From: an uncultured Pelagibacteraceae bacterium
GTDB taxonomy: Bacteria > Pseudomonadota > Alphaproteobacteria > Pelagibacterales > Pelagibacteraceae
Length of the DNA: 64,000 nucleotides
Direction: 5' to 3'
Assembly: GCA_902560565.1 (NCBI GenBank)
Contig: CACEMG010000001.1
Coordinates: forward strand, 1 to 64,000
In this document: one piece after another, positions 1-8,763 of the stretch
Numbering within the stretch: position 1 is the first letter of the stretch
How the letters are laid out: each line of letters opens with the position of its first letter
The notes under the pieces: model-generated
Told to the model about the DNA's origin: nothing
Databases searched by the model: none
What the model saw: only the letters and a program-made list of their open reading frames with translations
Program-made: the position numbers and the translations under genes

Positions 1-1
1 T

Positions 2-1225
2 AATGCACCAGATAAATTAGGTTATTGGACTAATAAAAAAACTGGTGAAAAATATGGAGGGCAGTACATAAGTCCTCTTTTAATTCCTAATCTTAAAAAA
101 GTTGAGACAGGATTTAAAAAAGCAATGAAAAACAAGAAATTCTTAGCTGACCTTGAAGAACAGCTTGTTAATCATATTGGTATTGTGACACCAATTCTGA
201 GAAGTAAAGAACTTGAGGAAATAGCTGGAGGAGAGAAAAAAATAGGAAAAATTTTTCTTAAAAGAACTGATCTTCATCATGACAGTTCTCATAAACCTGT
301 AAGTGCTTTTAGTTCAGTTTTTTTTGCTAAACATATTCTTAAAGCCAAGAAAATAATTACTGAAACCGGTGCCTCTATGAACGCTAGAGCTGTTGCCTCA
401 GCATGTGCCAAACTAAATCTTGCTTGCGAAGTACACATCGGTGCACTCGATGCGGAAAAGGTTTCCTTAAATAAAGATATAACTGAACTTTACGGTGCAG
501 ATATTAAAGTATGTCACGATTCTACAAAGTCGCTTTTGCCAGCGATGGCCGCAGCTCTTCGTAGTTGGCAAAGTGACCCTACCGCAATGTACGTTGTAGG
601 TTCAGTATGTGGGCCTCACCCATATCCATTAATGGTTAGAACTTTTGCAAGTATAATTGGTAGAATTGCAAAAAAACAAATGAAAGATCTAATAGGTAAA
701 TCACCTTCAACTGTATTTGCAGTATGTGGAGGAGGATCGAATTTATCAGCAATAAGCTATCCTTTTTACAATGAGAGAAATGTTGATATTTTTGGAATAG
801 AGTCGGCTGGAAAGGGAATTGCATCAGGAGCTCACGCGGCAACAATAACAAGTAAAGCTCCTATTGGAATTTTATTAGGTGCACGATCAAACGTTTTAAT
901 GGACGCAGACGGTCAAGTAGACCCTTCTGAAACAGAAGCCAGTGGGCTTGACTTCAGTGGAACAGGACCAGAAATATGTTACATGGCAAGTACAGGCAGA
1001 ATAAAATTTAGAGCAACAACTGATAAAGAAGCGCAAGAAACTTTTTTAATAATGTGTAAGAAAACAGGTATACTTCCAGCTATTGAAGCATGTTATGTAA
1101 TACATGCTGCAATTAAAGAAATAAAAAGAAGAAAAAACCCAAGAGAAAATCATTTAATTCACCTTTGCGGATCTGGTGAGTCTAATGTTGGAAGAATGCT
1201 AAAATATAAACGAAATAATGAATAA
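2..1225 (+). CDS. trpB: Divergent tryptophan synthase beta chain-like protein (TrpB-like), 5' truncated by window
   Basis: The reading frame is open from base 2, so the true start lies upstream of the window; the track's Met at 125 is internal. The scaffold is a fold-type II PLP enzyme of the TrpB family: HK with the presumed Schiff-base lysine (K57 in track numbering), a retained E in ETGAS (E80), the phosphate loop GGGSN (202-206) and GPHPYPLMVR. Several TrpB signatures are changed. The usual ETGAGQHG substrate-carboxylate loop reads ETGASMNA, HKxNN reads HKPVS, and the C-terminal LSGRGDKD reads LCGSGESN. The frame overlaps the trpA-like start by 8 nt. Position in trpB-trpA-accD-folC makes orthology by position certain; ordinary tryptophan synthase activity is not. 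It could be a neofunctionalised copy or the only, fast-evolving copy. Confidence 0.8.
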   Translation, partial: NAPDKLGYWTNKKTGEKYGGQYISPLLIPNLKKVETGFKKAMKNKKFLADLEEQLVNHIGIVTPILRSKELEEIAGGEKKIGKIFLKRTDLHHDSSHKPVSAFSSVFFAKHILKAKKIITETGASMNARAVASACAKLNLACEVHIGALDAEKVSLNKDITELYGADIKVCHDSTKSLLPAMAAALRSWQSDPTAMYVVGSVCGPHPYPLMVRTFASIIGRIAKKQMKDLIGKSPSTVFAVCGGGSNLSAISYPFYNERNVDIFGIESAGKGIASGAHAATITSKAPIGILLGARSNVLMDADGQVDPSETEASGLDFSGTGPEICYMASTGRIKFRATTDKEAQETFLIMCKKTGILPAIEACYVIHAAIKEIKRRKNPRENHLIHLCGSGESNVGRMLKYKRNNE

Positions 1226-2039
1226 AACTTTTGAAAAAATATTTGCGAAAGCAAAGTCAGAAAATAGGTCTTGTTTTGTTGCTTTTGTTACAGGTATGGA
1301 TCCAGACTATGAAAGCTCCAAACAAATTTTGATAGAATTATCAAAATATTGTGACTGTATTGAAATAGGGGTAAGTTTCAATACGAGCACATCAGATTCA
1401 TCCATCATTATGGGTGCTAATGACCGTGCGATAAAATCTGGGGCTAAAACAAAAAAAATTTTTAAACTCATTAAACAGGTTAAAAAAAATATTGAAAGTG
1501 ATACTGCATTTGTGACTATGGGATATTTAAATCAGATCCATGTATATGGAATTGATAGATATATAAATGATTGTAAAAAAAGTGGTGTTGATGGATGTAT
1601 AGTGGTTGATAGTAACAATGAAGCACCTGAGGACGATAAAATTTTTAAAGGACTTACTAATAATAATATGGCTTTTATAAAATTAATTGCTCCAACAAAT
1701 GATAGTAATTATATAAAACAAAGTTTGAAAAAGAGTTCATCTTGGTTGTACATTGTTTCTTACGCTGGAGTTACAGGATCAAAAAAGGTAAATATAAACA
1801 ATGTAAAAAAATTGACCAAATTGATAAGGAAACAATCAAAAATTCCTATAGGAGTTGGTTTTGGCATTAAAAATTATAATGATGTTAAAAATGTTTCGAA
1901 ACTTGCTGATCTAGTCGTATGTGGAAGCTCGATTGTAGAGAAAATTAAAGAAGGAAACAAAAAAGGATTAACAAATCAAAATTTAGCCCAATTTGTTGGT
2001 AAATATGTTAAAAGATTATCACAAGGAGTAAAACATTGA
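1218..2039 (+). CDS. trpA: Divergent tryptophan synthase alpha chain-like protein (TrpA-like)
   Basis: TIM-barrel protein of normal TrpA length (273 aa). TrpA cleaves indole-3-glycerol phosphate and channels indole to TrpB. The two catalytic acids fall at the same numbers as in the enteric enzyme, E49 in IEIG and D60, and the phosphate-site motifs GVTGS, GFGI and GSSIV are kept. The normally near-invariant PFSDPLADGP segment around D60 instead reads SFNTSTSDSS, and the DLPxEE segment reads DSNNEA. This pattern suggests a barrel still binding a phosphorylated ligand but with a remodelled active-site loop. ATG overlaps the end of the trpB-like gene and the stop overlaps the accD-like TTG start (TTGA), so the genes are translationally coupled. 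Family call is firm; activity is uncertain. Confidence 0.8.
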   Translation: MNKTFEKIFAKAKSENRSCFVAFVTGMDPDYESSKQILIELSKYCDCIEIGVSFNTSTSDSSIIMGANDRAIKSGAKTKKIFKLIKQVKKNIESDTAFVTMGYLNQIHVYGIDRYINDCKKSGVDGCIVVDSNNEAPEDDKIFKGLTNNNMAFIKLIAPTNDSNYIKQSLKKSSSWLYIVSYAGVTGSKKVNINNVKKLTKLIRKQSKIPIGVGFGIKNYNDVKNVSKLADLVVCGSSIVEKIKEGNKKGLTNQNLAQFVGKYVKRLSQGVKH

Positions 2040-2980
2040 ACTGGATAACCCGATTTATATCTATTGGTGACAAGATAAAGAAATTTTTAAAAAAAAGACC
2101 TACTGTTGAAGAACTCGAACACAGCTCTTGGGCTCCATTAAATTGTTGCAACAGTGGCCCCCTTCAAAAGTCTGAATTAGACAATAATATGTATGTATGT
2201 CCGAGATGTAATTTTCATCATCCAATTGACCCTGTAACGCGTTTTAATTATACGTTTGGTGAGAATAATTGGGAGGAAATTAAACCAAATTATAATTATC
2301 CAGACGATCCCCTTAAATTTGTAGATACAAAAAAATACACAGCACGTCTTAAAGAAGCAAGAAAAAAGACTAAACAAGATTGTGCGGCAATGTCATGTGT
2401 AGGAAAATTAAATGGTATCGAAATAGTTATGACTGCAATGAACTTTTCGTTTATGGGATCATCTATCGCTCAAAATGAGACTAATAATATTTTAACTGCT
2501 GTAAATTCAGCAATTGAAAGAAAATGTTCTTACGTATTTGCCAGCGCCTCGGGGGGCATGAGAATGCAAGAAGCAGGTCTTTCATTAATGTGCATGCCGA
2601 AGCTAACTATTGCAATCAACGAACTTAAAAAAAATAAGCTCCCTTTTATAAATTTATACTGTTCGCCTGCAACTGCAGGAGGAACTCAGGCAAGTATAAG
2701 CTCTCTCTCAGACCTTGCCATAGCAGAAAAAAATGTAACCATAGCCTTCAGTGGTCGTAGAGTTATTGAGGCAACTGTTCGTGAAAAGTTAGATGAAAAT
2801 ATACAAAAATCAGGGTGGGTTTTAGAAAAAGGATTTTTAGATTTAGAATTAGAAAGAAAGGAAATTTCTTCTGTAATATATAATTTATTATCAATCTTGC
2901 TTAACAACAATTCTGAGGTAAATTCTACTTCAGAAAATGAAACTCCAGAAAATAATAAATCGCTTTCAAAAACTGCATAA
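2036..2980 (+). CDS. accD: Divergent acetyl-CoA carboxylase carboxyltransferase beta subunit-like protein (AccD-like)
   Basis: Crotonase-fold carboxyltransferase beta chain, 314 aa, TTG start in a 4-nt overlap with the trpA-like gene. AccD with AccA transfers carboxyl from biotin to acetyl-CoA. The N-terminal zinc ribbon is altered: the first CxxC is replaced by CC (37-38) while the second pair CPRC (55-58) is intact. FMGGSMGSVVGE reads FMGSSIAQNETN, SGGARMQE reads SGGMRMQE, and GGVSASFA reads GGTQASIS. REKL and the E-K-G near the C terminus are conserved. The C-terminal tail is rich in Ser, Asn and Glu. AccD is normally essential, so either this copy tolerates the changes or a standard accD exists elsewhere. 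The gene overlaps the folC-like gene by 44 nt. Confidence 0.75.
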   Translation: MNWITRFISIGDKIKKFLKKRPTVEELEHSSWAPLNCCNSGPLQKSELDNNMYVCPRCNFHHPIDPVTRFNYTFGENNWEEIKPNYNYPDDPLKFVDTKKYTARLKEARKKTKQDCAAMSCVGKLNGIEIVMTAMNFSFMGSSIAQNETNNILTAVNSAIERKCSYVFASASGGMRMQEAGLSLMCMPKLTIAINELKKNKLPFINLYCSPATAGGTQASISSLSDLAIAEKNVTIAFSGRRVIEATVREKLDENIQKSGWVLEKGFLDLELERKEISSVIYNLLSILLNNNSEVNSTSENETPENNKSLSKTA

Positions 2981-4202
2981 ACGCGAAATTGATTTAAAAT
3001 TAGATAGAATCAAGTCCCTTTGTCAAAGACTTGGAAATCCTCAAGATAAGATTAAAGCTATAACTGTTGTTGGAACAAATGGTAAATTTTCGACTATAGC
3101 TGGAATGTTTTCTATACTGAAAGAATCTAATATTAATTGTAATGTTTTCTCAAGCCCACATATTTTAAAAATTAATGAACGATTTATATTTAATAATGAA
3201 GAATTGAAAGATGATGAGCTTGCTGAACTTTTTGAAGAGGTTGAAAAAATTAATGATAACCAAACTATAACTCTGTTCGAAATTTTAGCTGCCTGCTTCT
3301 TCTATAAAGCAGCACAATACCCAGATAATATAAATCTAATCGAGGCTGGTTTATTTCATAGATTCGACGCATCAAATGTTCTAAAAGAAAATCTTGCTAG
3401 TGTTTGCTGTGCTATTTCAAGAGATCATGAGGATTGGTTGCCAGAAAATGATAGAACTGTTGAAAGAATAATCTTTGAGAAAACCTCGTCTCTTTTAAAT
3501 TCAAATATCATTGTTGCTAAACAAAGAGATAAAAAAACAATGGAGTGTATTAAAAAAACTATATCAAACAACCAATCAAATAAGTACTATTTTGGGAAAG
3601 ATTTTAGTTATTCAATTGGTAAAAATAATTCATTTTACTATAAGGATAAATTTGGTGAATTAGACCTACCAATGCCTAATGTTTTAGGTGAATATCAACT
3701 AGAAAATATTTCAACGGCTATTGCAACTCTAAGAAATTTAAATTTAGTAGTTAATGATGATCATATTAAAAGAGGTATTACTAAAATAAAAAATATTGCT
3801 AGACTTCAGGAAATTAGCTCAGGTAGATTGAAAAATTTAGTTAAAAACAATAAACTTATTATTGATGGTTCTCACAATGAGCATGGCGCACAAGTTTTAA
3901 ATCAATATCTTCAAACACTTGGTTGCAACAAACACATAATATGTGGGATGATGTGTAATAAAAATCATAAAAAATATATTAGTTATTTTAAAGATATAAG
4001 TTCGATGACTGTAATAGATATACCTGGCAATCCGAATGCAATAAAGGGTAAAGATTTAAAAGAAAAATTCAAAGATATTTCTAATGTAACTTATAAAGAA
4101 AATATAGAAACTGCAATTAAATCTCTACCTATTAAGAAAAATGATATCGTAGTTATCACTGGAAGTTTATACTTAGCTTCTGAAATGCTTAAACTTAATT
4201 AA
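2937..4202 (+). CDS. folC: Divergent folylpolyglutamate/dihydrofolate synthase-like protein (FolC-like, Mur ligase superfamily)
   Basis: FolC adds Glu to dihydropteroate or folate using ATP. The start at 2937 is chosen because the typical N-terminal LHKREIDLKLDRI segment must be included; this gives a 44-nt overlap with accD. Family landmarks are SSPHILKINERF, TLFEILAA, EAGL (E136), DHEDWL, the EK with the modifiable lysine (K182), DGSHN and ITGSLYLA. Key glycine positions are changed. The P-loop GTNGKGS reads GTNGKFS (46-52), the GLGGRLDATN loop reads GLFHRFDASN, DHxxxLG reads DHEDWLP, and HNP reads HNE. A bulky Phe in the ATP loop is unusual for a Mur-type ligase. Family placement is sure; normal FolC function is doubtful. 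Confidence 0.75.
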   Translation: MKLQKIINRFQKLHKREIDLKLDRIKSLCQRLGNPQDKIKAITVVGTNGKFSTIAGMFSILKESNINCNVFSSPHILKINERFIFNNEELKDDELAELFEEVEKINDNQTITLFEILAACFFYKAAQYPDNINLIEAGLFHRFDASNVLKENLASVCCAISRDHEDWLPENDRTVERIIFEKTSSLLNSNIIVAKQRDKKTMECIKKTISNNQSNKYYFGKDFSYSIGKNNSFYYKDKFGELDLPMPNVLGEYQLENISTAIATLRNLNLVVNDDHIKRGITKIKNIARLQEISSGRLKNLVKNNKLIIDGSHNEHGAQVLNQYLQTLGCNKHIICGMMCNKNHKKYISYFKDISSMTVIDIPGNPNAIKGKDLKEKFKDISNVTYKENIETAIKSLPIKKNDIVVITGSLYLASEMLKLN

Positions 4203-4516
4203 GCACTATGTTCTGTAAGCCAAGCTCGTAAATTCTGCTCTGAGTCTCCACCAACTTTTCGACTAGTTTCAACACCTTTACGGTAAATAACAATTGTGGG
4301 AACGCCACGAATTGCGGCATGTGATGCTGTGTTAATGGCATCTTCATCAATGTCTGCGTAAAAAAATTTCATATTTTTAAATTCGTGGGAAAGTTTTTCC
4401 ATTATTGGTTTTTGAGCACGGCACGGTGCGCACCAGCTAGCTGAAAATTGTATTATAGAAATTTCCTCATTTGCTACTTTGGTTTCGAAATCAGAATCTT
4501 TAAAACTAATAAGCAT
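4199..4516 (-). CDS. trxA: Thioredoxin
   Basis: Short thioredoxin-fold protein (105 aa) with the redox motif WCAPC in place of the common WCGPC, followed by the typical GVPTIVIYRKG cis-Pro region. It would reduce cytoplasmic protein disulfides. It sits tail-to-tail with the folC-like gene, overlapping by 4 nt, which is the position seen in related genomes. No signal peptide is visible. Gly to Ala in the active site is a mild change found in some thioredoxins and should shift redox potential only modestly. Confidence 0.9.
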   Translation of the reverse strand: MLISFKDSDFETKVANEEISIIQFSASWCAPCRAQKPIMEKLSHEFKNMKFFYADIDEDAINTASHAAIRGVPTIVIYRKGVETSRKVGGDSEQNLRAWLTEHSA

Positions 4517-4618
4517 AAGATTTTTTAAATAATTAGTTAATAATTGTCAATTTATCATTTTGTACATTTCAACAATTATAAAACTATTATTTTCCTAATA
4601 TTGTATTATTATAAATTT

Positions 4619-5383
4619 ATGGATAAAGATTACCCGTGGTCATTTAAATATTTTCCAAATAGTAAAAATCCCTTTATAATCAGTAGATCAAAAATAGATT
4701 TATTCTTAAGGTGTAAAAGATGTGCATATCTTGACATGCGTCTAGGCATTAAGGGTCCAAAACCATTTCCATACAATTTAAACTCGAGAATTGATACACT
4801 GCTGAAAAATGAATTTGATGTTGCAAGAGACAAAAAAGAACAGACGATTTATCAAAAAAAAGCAGGCATAAGTTCTATTCCTTATTATCATCCAGAACTT
4901 CATATATGGCGCGAACCCTTTAAAGCGGCAAGATTTCATCACCAAGAAACTAATATTACAGTTTGTGGGTCAGTTGATGATTTATGGCAAGATACAAATA
5001 GTAAAAAAATATCAGTGGTAGATTATAAATCAACTTTTAATGAAAATTTTGAGAAACTCAAAAAATTTGATGCACCGTATCTTATTGGATATAAACGGCA
5101 AGCAGAAATATATTTATGGATTTTATCAAATTTAGGTTTAGATATGAATACAACAAGTTATTTTTTTTATGTTAATGCAAAAAAAGAGCAAGCAATATTT
5201 GAAAATAAACTGGAATTTGAATGGGCAATTATTCCTTACCGTACTGAAGATTACAAATGGGTAGATAAGACTATAATTGATATTAAAAATCTTTTGGAAA
5301 CAAATAAAATACCTGCTTCAACAGCAGAATGTGATTTATGTAAATATATGAGTAAATTTTTTGATTTTATTAAAAAAAAATAA
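4619..5383 (+). CDS. PD-(D/E)XK superfamily nuclease (RecB/AddB-C-terminus or Cas4-like)
   Basis: The track start at 4544 includes a hydrophobic leader that looks like upstream DNA; ATG at 4619 (MDKDYPWSF) fits better and gives 254 aa. The protein carries an SRSKIDLFLRCKRCAYLD N-terminal segment typical of RecB-like nucleases. It also has the catalytic series GSVDDLW then VVDYKS (D...D-x-K), a QAEIYLWIL helix (the Q-x3-Y motif) and a late CDLC pair. The cysteines resemble, but do not complete, a four-Cys iron-sulfur site: C56 and C59 region plus the C-terminal CDLC could be the four ligands. It ends 3 nt from the convergent nuclease-helicase gene. A DNA repair or end-processing role is inferred. 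Confidence 0.75.
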   Translation: MDKDYPWSFKYFPNSKNPFIISRSKIDLFLRCKRCAYLDMRLGIKGPKPFPYNLNSRIDTLLKNEFDVARDKKEQTIYQKKAGISSIPYYHPELHIWREPFKAARFHHQETNITVCGSVDDLWQDTNSKKISVVDYKSTFNENFEKLKKFDAPYLIGYKRQAEIYLWILSNLGLDMNTTSYFFYVNAKKEQAIFENKLEFEWAIIPYRTEDYKWVDKTIIDIKNLLETNKIPASTAECDLCKYMSKFFDFIKKK

Positions 5384-5385
5384 AA

Positions 5386-8300
5386 TCAATTTATTTTATA
5401 TTTTTGTAGTTTATAAAAATTATTAAGCATTTTCATTTCTTCATAGTCAGCAGGAGCAGTGTCTAATAGTCTTGGATTAAATAATATAATTGATGCGGAC
5501 TGGGCTCGACTGATCGCAACATTCAAGCGGTTACGATTAAAAAAAAATGATTTATGTCTAGGAAGATTTTCTGTATCTGATGAAGTCATACTAATAATAG
5601 TAATAGGCGCCTCTTGTCCTTGAAATTTATCAATTGTCCCACATTTTGTACCTTTTTCTAAACGTGATAAAAGATAATTAACTTGGGCATTATAAGGGCT
5701 TATAATTAAGAAGTCTGATAGTTCTAACTTCCTGGTTTTGCCATTAAATGTAAATTTTGACCCAACAAGTTGTTTCATTAATTTGTCTATAACTTTATAT
5801 TCTTCTAAACATGTTTGAGACCTCTCTTGATGATCCATTGCAATAAAATGTATTCCTTCAGATTTAATTAAGCTATTACTACTAAAATCAATTTGTCTTT
5901 GACAAGTAATTTCATCTGTCAGTAATCTACCATCATAAAATGATTCTGAAATAAAAGAGTTTATTTTGGGATGGAGTCTGAAAGTTCGATCTAACAAAAT
6001 TCCTTTTTCTGGAGCAATAGTATTTTGCTCACATAATAAATAATCAAGTACACTTTGTCCTGATTGACCAGGATGATTACCTTGAATGGGTTGGCCTAAT
6101 TGCATCTGATCTCCAACAAGAATAATATTTTTCGCAATTCCACCTAAAGCAATTAAATCTGCTAAACTAATTTGTCCTGCTTCATCAATAATTAGATAGT
6201 CAAATTTATTATAACAATAACCTCTTGAAAGATGGAATTTTGTTCCAGCATATACAGATGTTGAATTATCGTTTATCGCATTAATCCAAATTTTGTCGTT
6301 ATTATTAGTTTTAATAAACTTTCCATCATAATAACTATAATCATTCTTGTCCGATTTGCCGGCTTTAATTCCTTTAAAAGATATGTTTTTTTTATTAGCT
6401 AGAACTTCTATTCTATCAAGAAGATTATGGATAACTGGATGGGAATTTGCAGTAATTGCTATTTTTTTTTTCTTCTTTATTAATTCAAGTATTGTAGCTG
6501 CACAGGTGGAGGACTTGCCTGTGCCAGGGGGACCCTGAAGATATAAATAACTATTTTTCAGATTTGATATAATATTTGGTATTTCTAAATAAAAATTATT
6601 AGTTTTTATAATATTATCACCTTTTTTAATACCATTGATCGAAGGAAGATCTCTGTTTAAAAAACTTATTAAGGCTTGATAGTTTTTTTTATTTTCTAAA
6701 ATACTATCGATAAATTTATAAATGTTATTATTTAAATTTTTGAAAATGTCATTAGACATTATTTGATTAGCAATAGATAGTGTATTTGGAAGTTGAGGTG
6801 AGTCAATTGTGGTTTTTTTTTTTAATTTTATTGTTTTATTAATTTGATCTAAAAAAACAATTGTTCCGGCATAATCTTTTATTTTATCAGAGTTGATGTT
6901 ATTCGCAATTACAACCCTATCGTTCTTTCGAAACTTATATTCCTGATCACTAAAAATATAAGTGTAAATAACAGACTGTTTTTCTGGATGAGAAGAAACA
7001 AGTTTCATATTTCCAATACAATTTTTATCTTCAATTAATTCCTCATCTGAAAAATCTCGTCTATCAAAATGTTCTCGCCATTCTGGTTTTTGTTCCCTGT
7101 TATAAAAACCTACAATATCCAACATTAATTTAGGAATATTATTATTTTTAATTTTTGAATTTTCTATTTTATTTCTATATTCAATAATTTTCTCCTCAAA
7201 AGGACGAGTTTCAATTTCTTCTTTATCGGGAATAAACCATGAAGTACCCTCTGGTTTTATATCTAATAACCATTCTCTTAATTTGAAAGTAGAATGACAA
7301 TCTTCTTTATTATAATATTCGATTTCATCTAATAATTTTTGCTTTTTTGTTTCCACCCACTCAATATAAAATTCCTCAGACTGTTCACCTTTTTTAACGT
7401 CTCCAGTCCTTTCAAATTTATAAAATTTTTCCAAAGCCTTTATAGAATAACTATTTTCTGAGATAAGAATTGCCTGTTTAGCAACTCTGAATAAATCAAC
7501 AAATTTATTTAAATGTAAATAGTGATCATACTCGACATGCTTAACTTTATGTAAAGATGTTAATCTTTCTAAGGCATTTACTTCATATGCTGCGTAATGA
7601 TAAATTTTAGAATCTGGGTACTTTTTAAAATGATTTTTTGTAAAATCAAAAAATTTTATTAAGTTTTTTTTCTCATCTTCTTTATTGTGGGCCCAAAGAG
7701 GTAAATAATTTTGCTTTCCATTTTCCTCGTAATAAATACCAAATAGATATTCCAATTTTTCATCATAAGCCCACATTGAGCTTTCGAGATCAAAAAATAA
7801 ATCACATTGTGAAGGTTTTGGTAATAAATTAAAACCTTTCCTAATAAATAAATTTTCCTTTACAGTTTTAAATATTGGTTTACCAGTTTTTTCATATTCT
7901 ATTTGTAATTTAGCCTGTTCAATTCTTTTATTTTTTATTACATCTCTTAAACCCTCAATTTTTGTTTTAGGATTCAATTTTGCTAATTGATCTATTGTTT
8001 TAATACCACTTTTATTAAATCTTTTAATGTTTATTTTATTATTTCCACCGACTTGATTTAGGTGCCTTTTTTTTTTCCATTCTTTTTCACACACTTCAGA
8101 CCAATCACAAAATGCACAAAAAGAACATTTTTCAGGTTTTGTTTTGTCTATTTCATTTTTAAGAAATTGTTCATATTTTTCTTTGTGGGAATTAAATACA
8201 TCATAAATCTGATTTAGCTTTACTTTTTGCTTAGTCCCATCCTTTAATAAAATATATAAATTTTCTGAAGCTACTCCTTGAGATTTTTTTAAAAGATCAA

Positions 8301-8751
8301 AATAGATTCCCACTTGATAGATATGATCACCTCGAATTTTCTTTGAGTTCTTTGTATCTATCACTTCATAAAAATAGTCTCCAAAGTTCGATTTTTTGCT
8401 TTTATTAATTTCAAGAAAATCAGCTTCTCCACTCCATTTGCCATCAGAAAGCCAACCACCATAAATAATCTCATATCCTTGTTCCATGGCATTTAGAGTT
8501 TCTTTAAATTTATCTACATTTTTTAGTTTCTTTATATTTTTAATCTTTGAATATTTTTTTTTTAACTTTTCAAAATATTTTGCTTCGTGAATATTCCCTT
8601 TATCAAATCTTAATTGATCAATATTGGAATGAGGTTTTCTTTTAAGTTTAAGATGATTTTCATTTTTTTCATTAAATATAATATACCCGCAGCTTAAATA
8701 CTTTTTAAGCATGGACGGAGAAAAAAAATTTTTTTCTCTTAATTGTGCCAT
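5386..8751 (-). CDS. TM0106-type RecB-like nuclease / RNase H-like / superfamily 1 helicase fusion
   Basis: A 1121-aa multidomain protein. The N-terminal RecB-like nuclease region starts FSPSMLKKYLSC, has GEADFLEI and VIDTKN acidic/lysine motifs, and then a cysteine cluster CSFCAFCDWSEVC. The middle region resembles the YprB-type RNase H fold (FFDLESSMW ... YYNKEDCHST). The C-terminal half is a UPF1/DNA2-like SF1 helicase with Walker A GPPGTGKSS, Walker B YLIIDEAGQ, GDQMQLGQP, DRTFRLHP, DKFQGQE and NVAISRA. This order matches the TM0106 family of putative nuclease-helicases. Substrate is unknown; a role in DNA repair or RNA-DNA processing is inferred. All helicase motifs look intact. Confidence 0.85.
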   Translation of the reverse strand: MAQLREKNFFSPSMLKKYLSCGYIIFNEKNENHLKLKRKPHSNIDQLRFDKGNIHEAKYFEKLKKKYSKIKNIKKLKNVDKFKETLNAMEQGYEIIYGGWLSDGKWSGEADFLEINKSKKSNFGDYFYEVIDTKNSKKIRGDHIYQVGIYFDLLKKSQGVASENLYILLKDGTKQKVKLNQIYDVFNSHKEKYEQFLKNEIDKTKPEKCSFCAFCDWSEVCEKEWKKKRHLNQVGGNNKINIKRFNKSGIKTIDQLAKLNPKTKIEGLRDVIKNKRIEQAKLQIEYEKTGKPIFKTVKENLFIRKGFNLLPKPSQCDLFFDLESSMWAYDEKLEYLFGIYYEENGKQNYLPLWAHNKEDEKKNLIKFFDFTKNHFKKYPDSKIYHYAAYEVNALERLTSLHKVKHVEYDHYLHLNKFVDLFRVAKQAILISENSYSIKALEKFYKFERTGDVKKGEQSEEFYIEWVETKKQKLLDEIEYYNKEDCHSTFKLREWLLDIKPEGTSWFIPDKEEIETRPFEEKIIEYRNKIENSKIKNNNIPKLMLDIVGFYNREQKPEWREHFDRRDFSDEELIEDKNCIGNMKLVSSHPEKQSVIYTYIFSDQEYKFRKNDRVVIANNINSDKIKDYAGTIVFLDQINKTIKLKKKTTIDSPQLPNTLSIANQIMSNDIFKNLNNNIYKFIDSILENKKNYQALISFLNRDLPSINGIKKGDNIIKTNNFYLEIPNIISNLKNSYLYLQGPPGTGKSSTCAATILELIKKKKKIAITANSHPVIHNLLDRIEVLANKKNISFKGIKAGKSDKNDYSYYDGKFIKTNNNDKIWINAINDNSTSVYAGTKFHLSRGYCYNKFDYLIIDEAGQISLADLIALGGIAKNIILVGDQMQLGQPIQGNHPGQSGQSVLDYLLCEQNTIAPEKGILLDRTFRLHPKINSFISESFYDGRLLTDEITCQRQIDFSSNSLIKSEGIHFIAMDHQERSQTCLEEYKVIDKLMKQLVGSKFTFNGKTRKLELSDFLIISPYNAQVNYLLSRLEKGTKCGTIDKFQGQEAPITIISMTSSDTENLPRHKSFFFNRNRLNVAISRAQSASIILFNPRLLDTAPADYEEMKMLNNFYKLQKYKIN

Positions 8752-8763
8752 ATAATACTTGAT

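Noticed and set aside
636-851. Minus-strand ORFs such as 636-851, 2177-2377, 2686-2910, 6347-6538 and similar
   Set aside because: They lie fully inside well supported genes on the other strand and encode low-complexity sequence; shadows of AT-rich codon use.
2-4202. That the divergent trp-accD-folC genes are pseudogenes or sequencing errors
   Set aside because: Four long frames without stops or shifts, with kept overlaps and kept structural motifs, do not fit random decay or random error.
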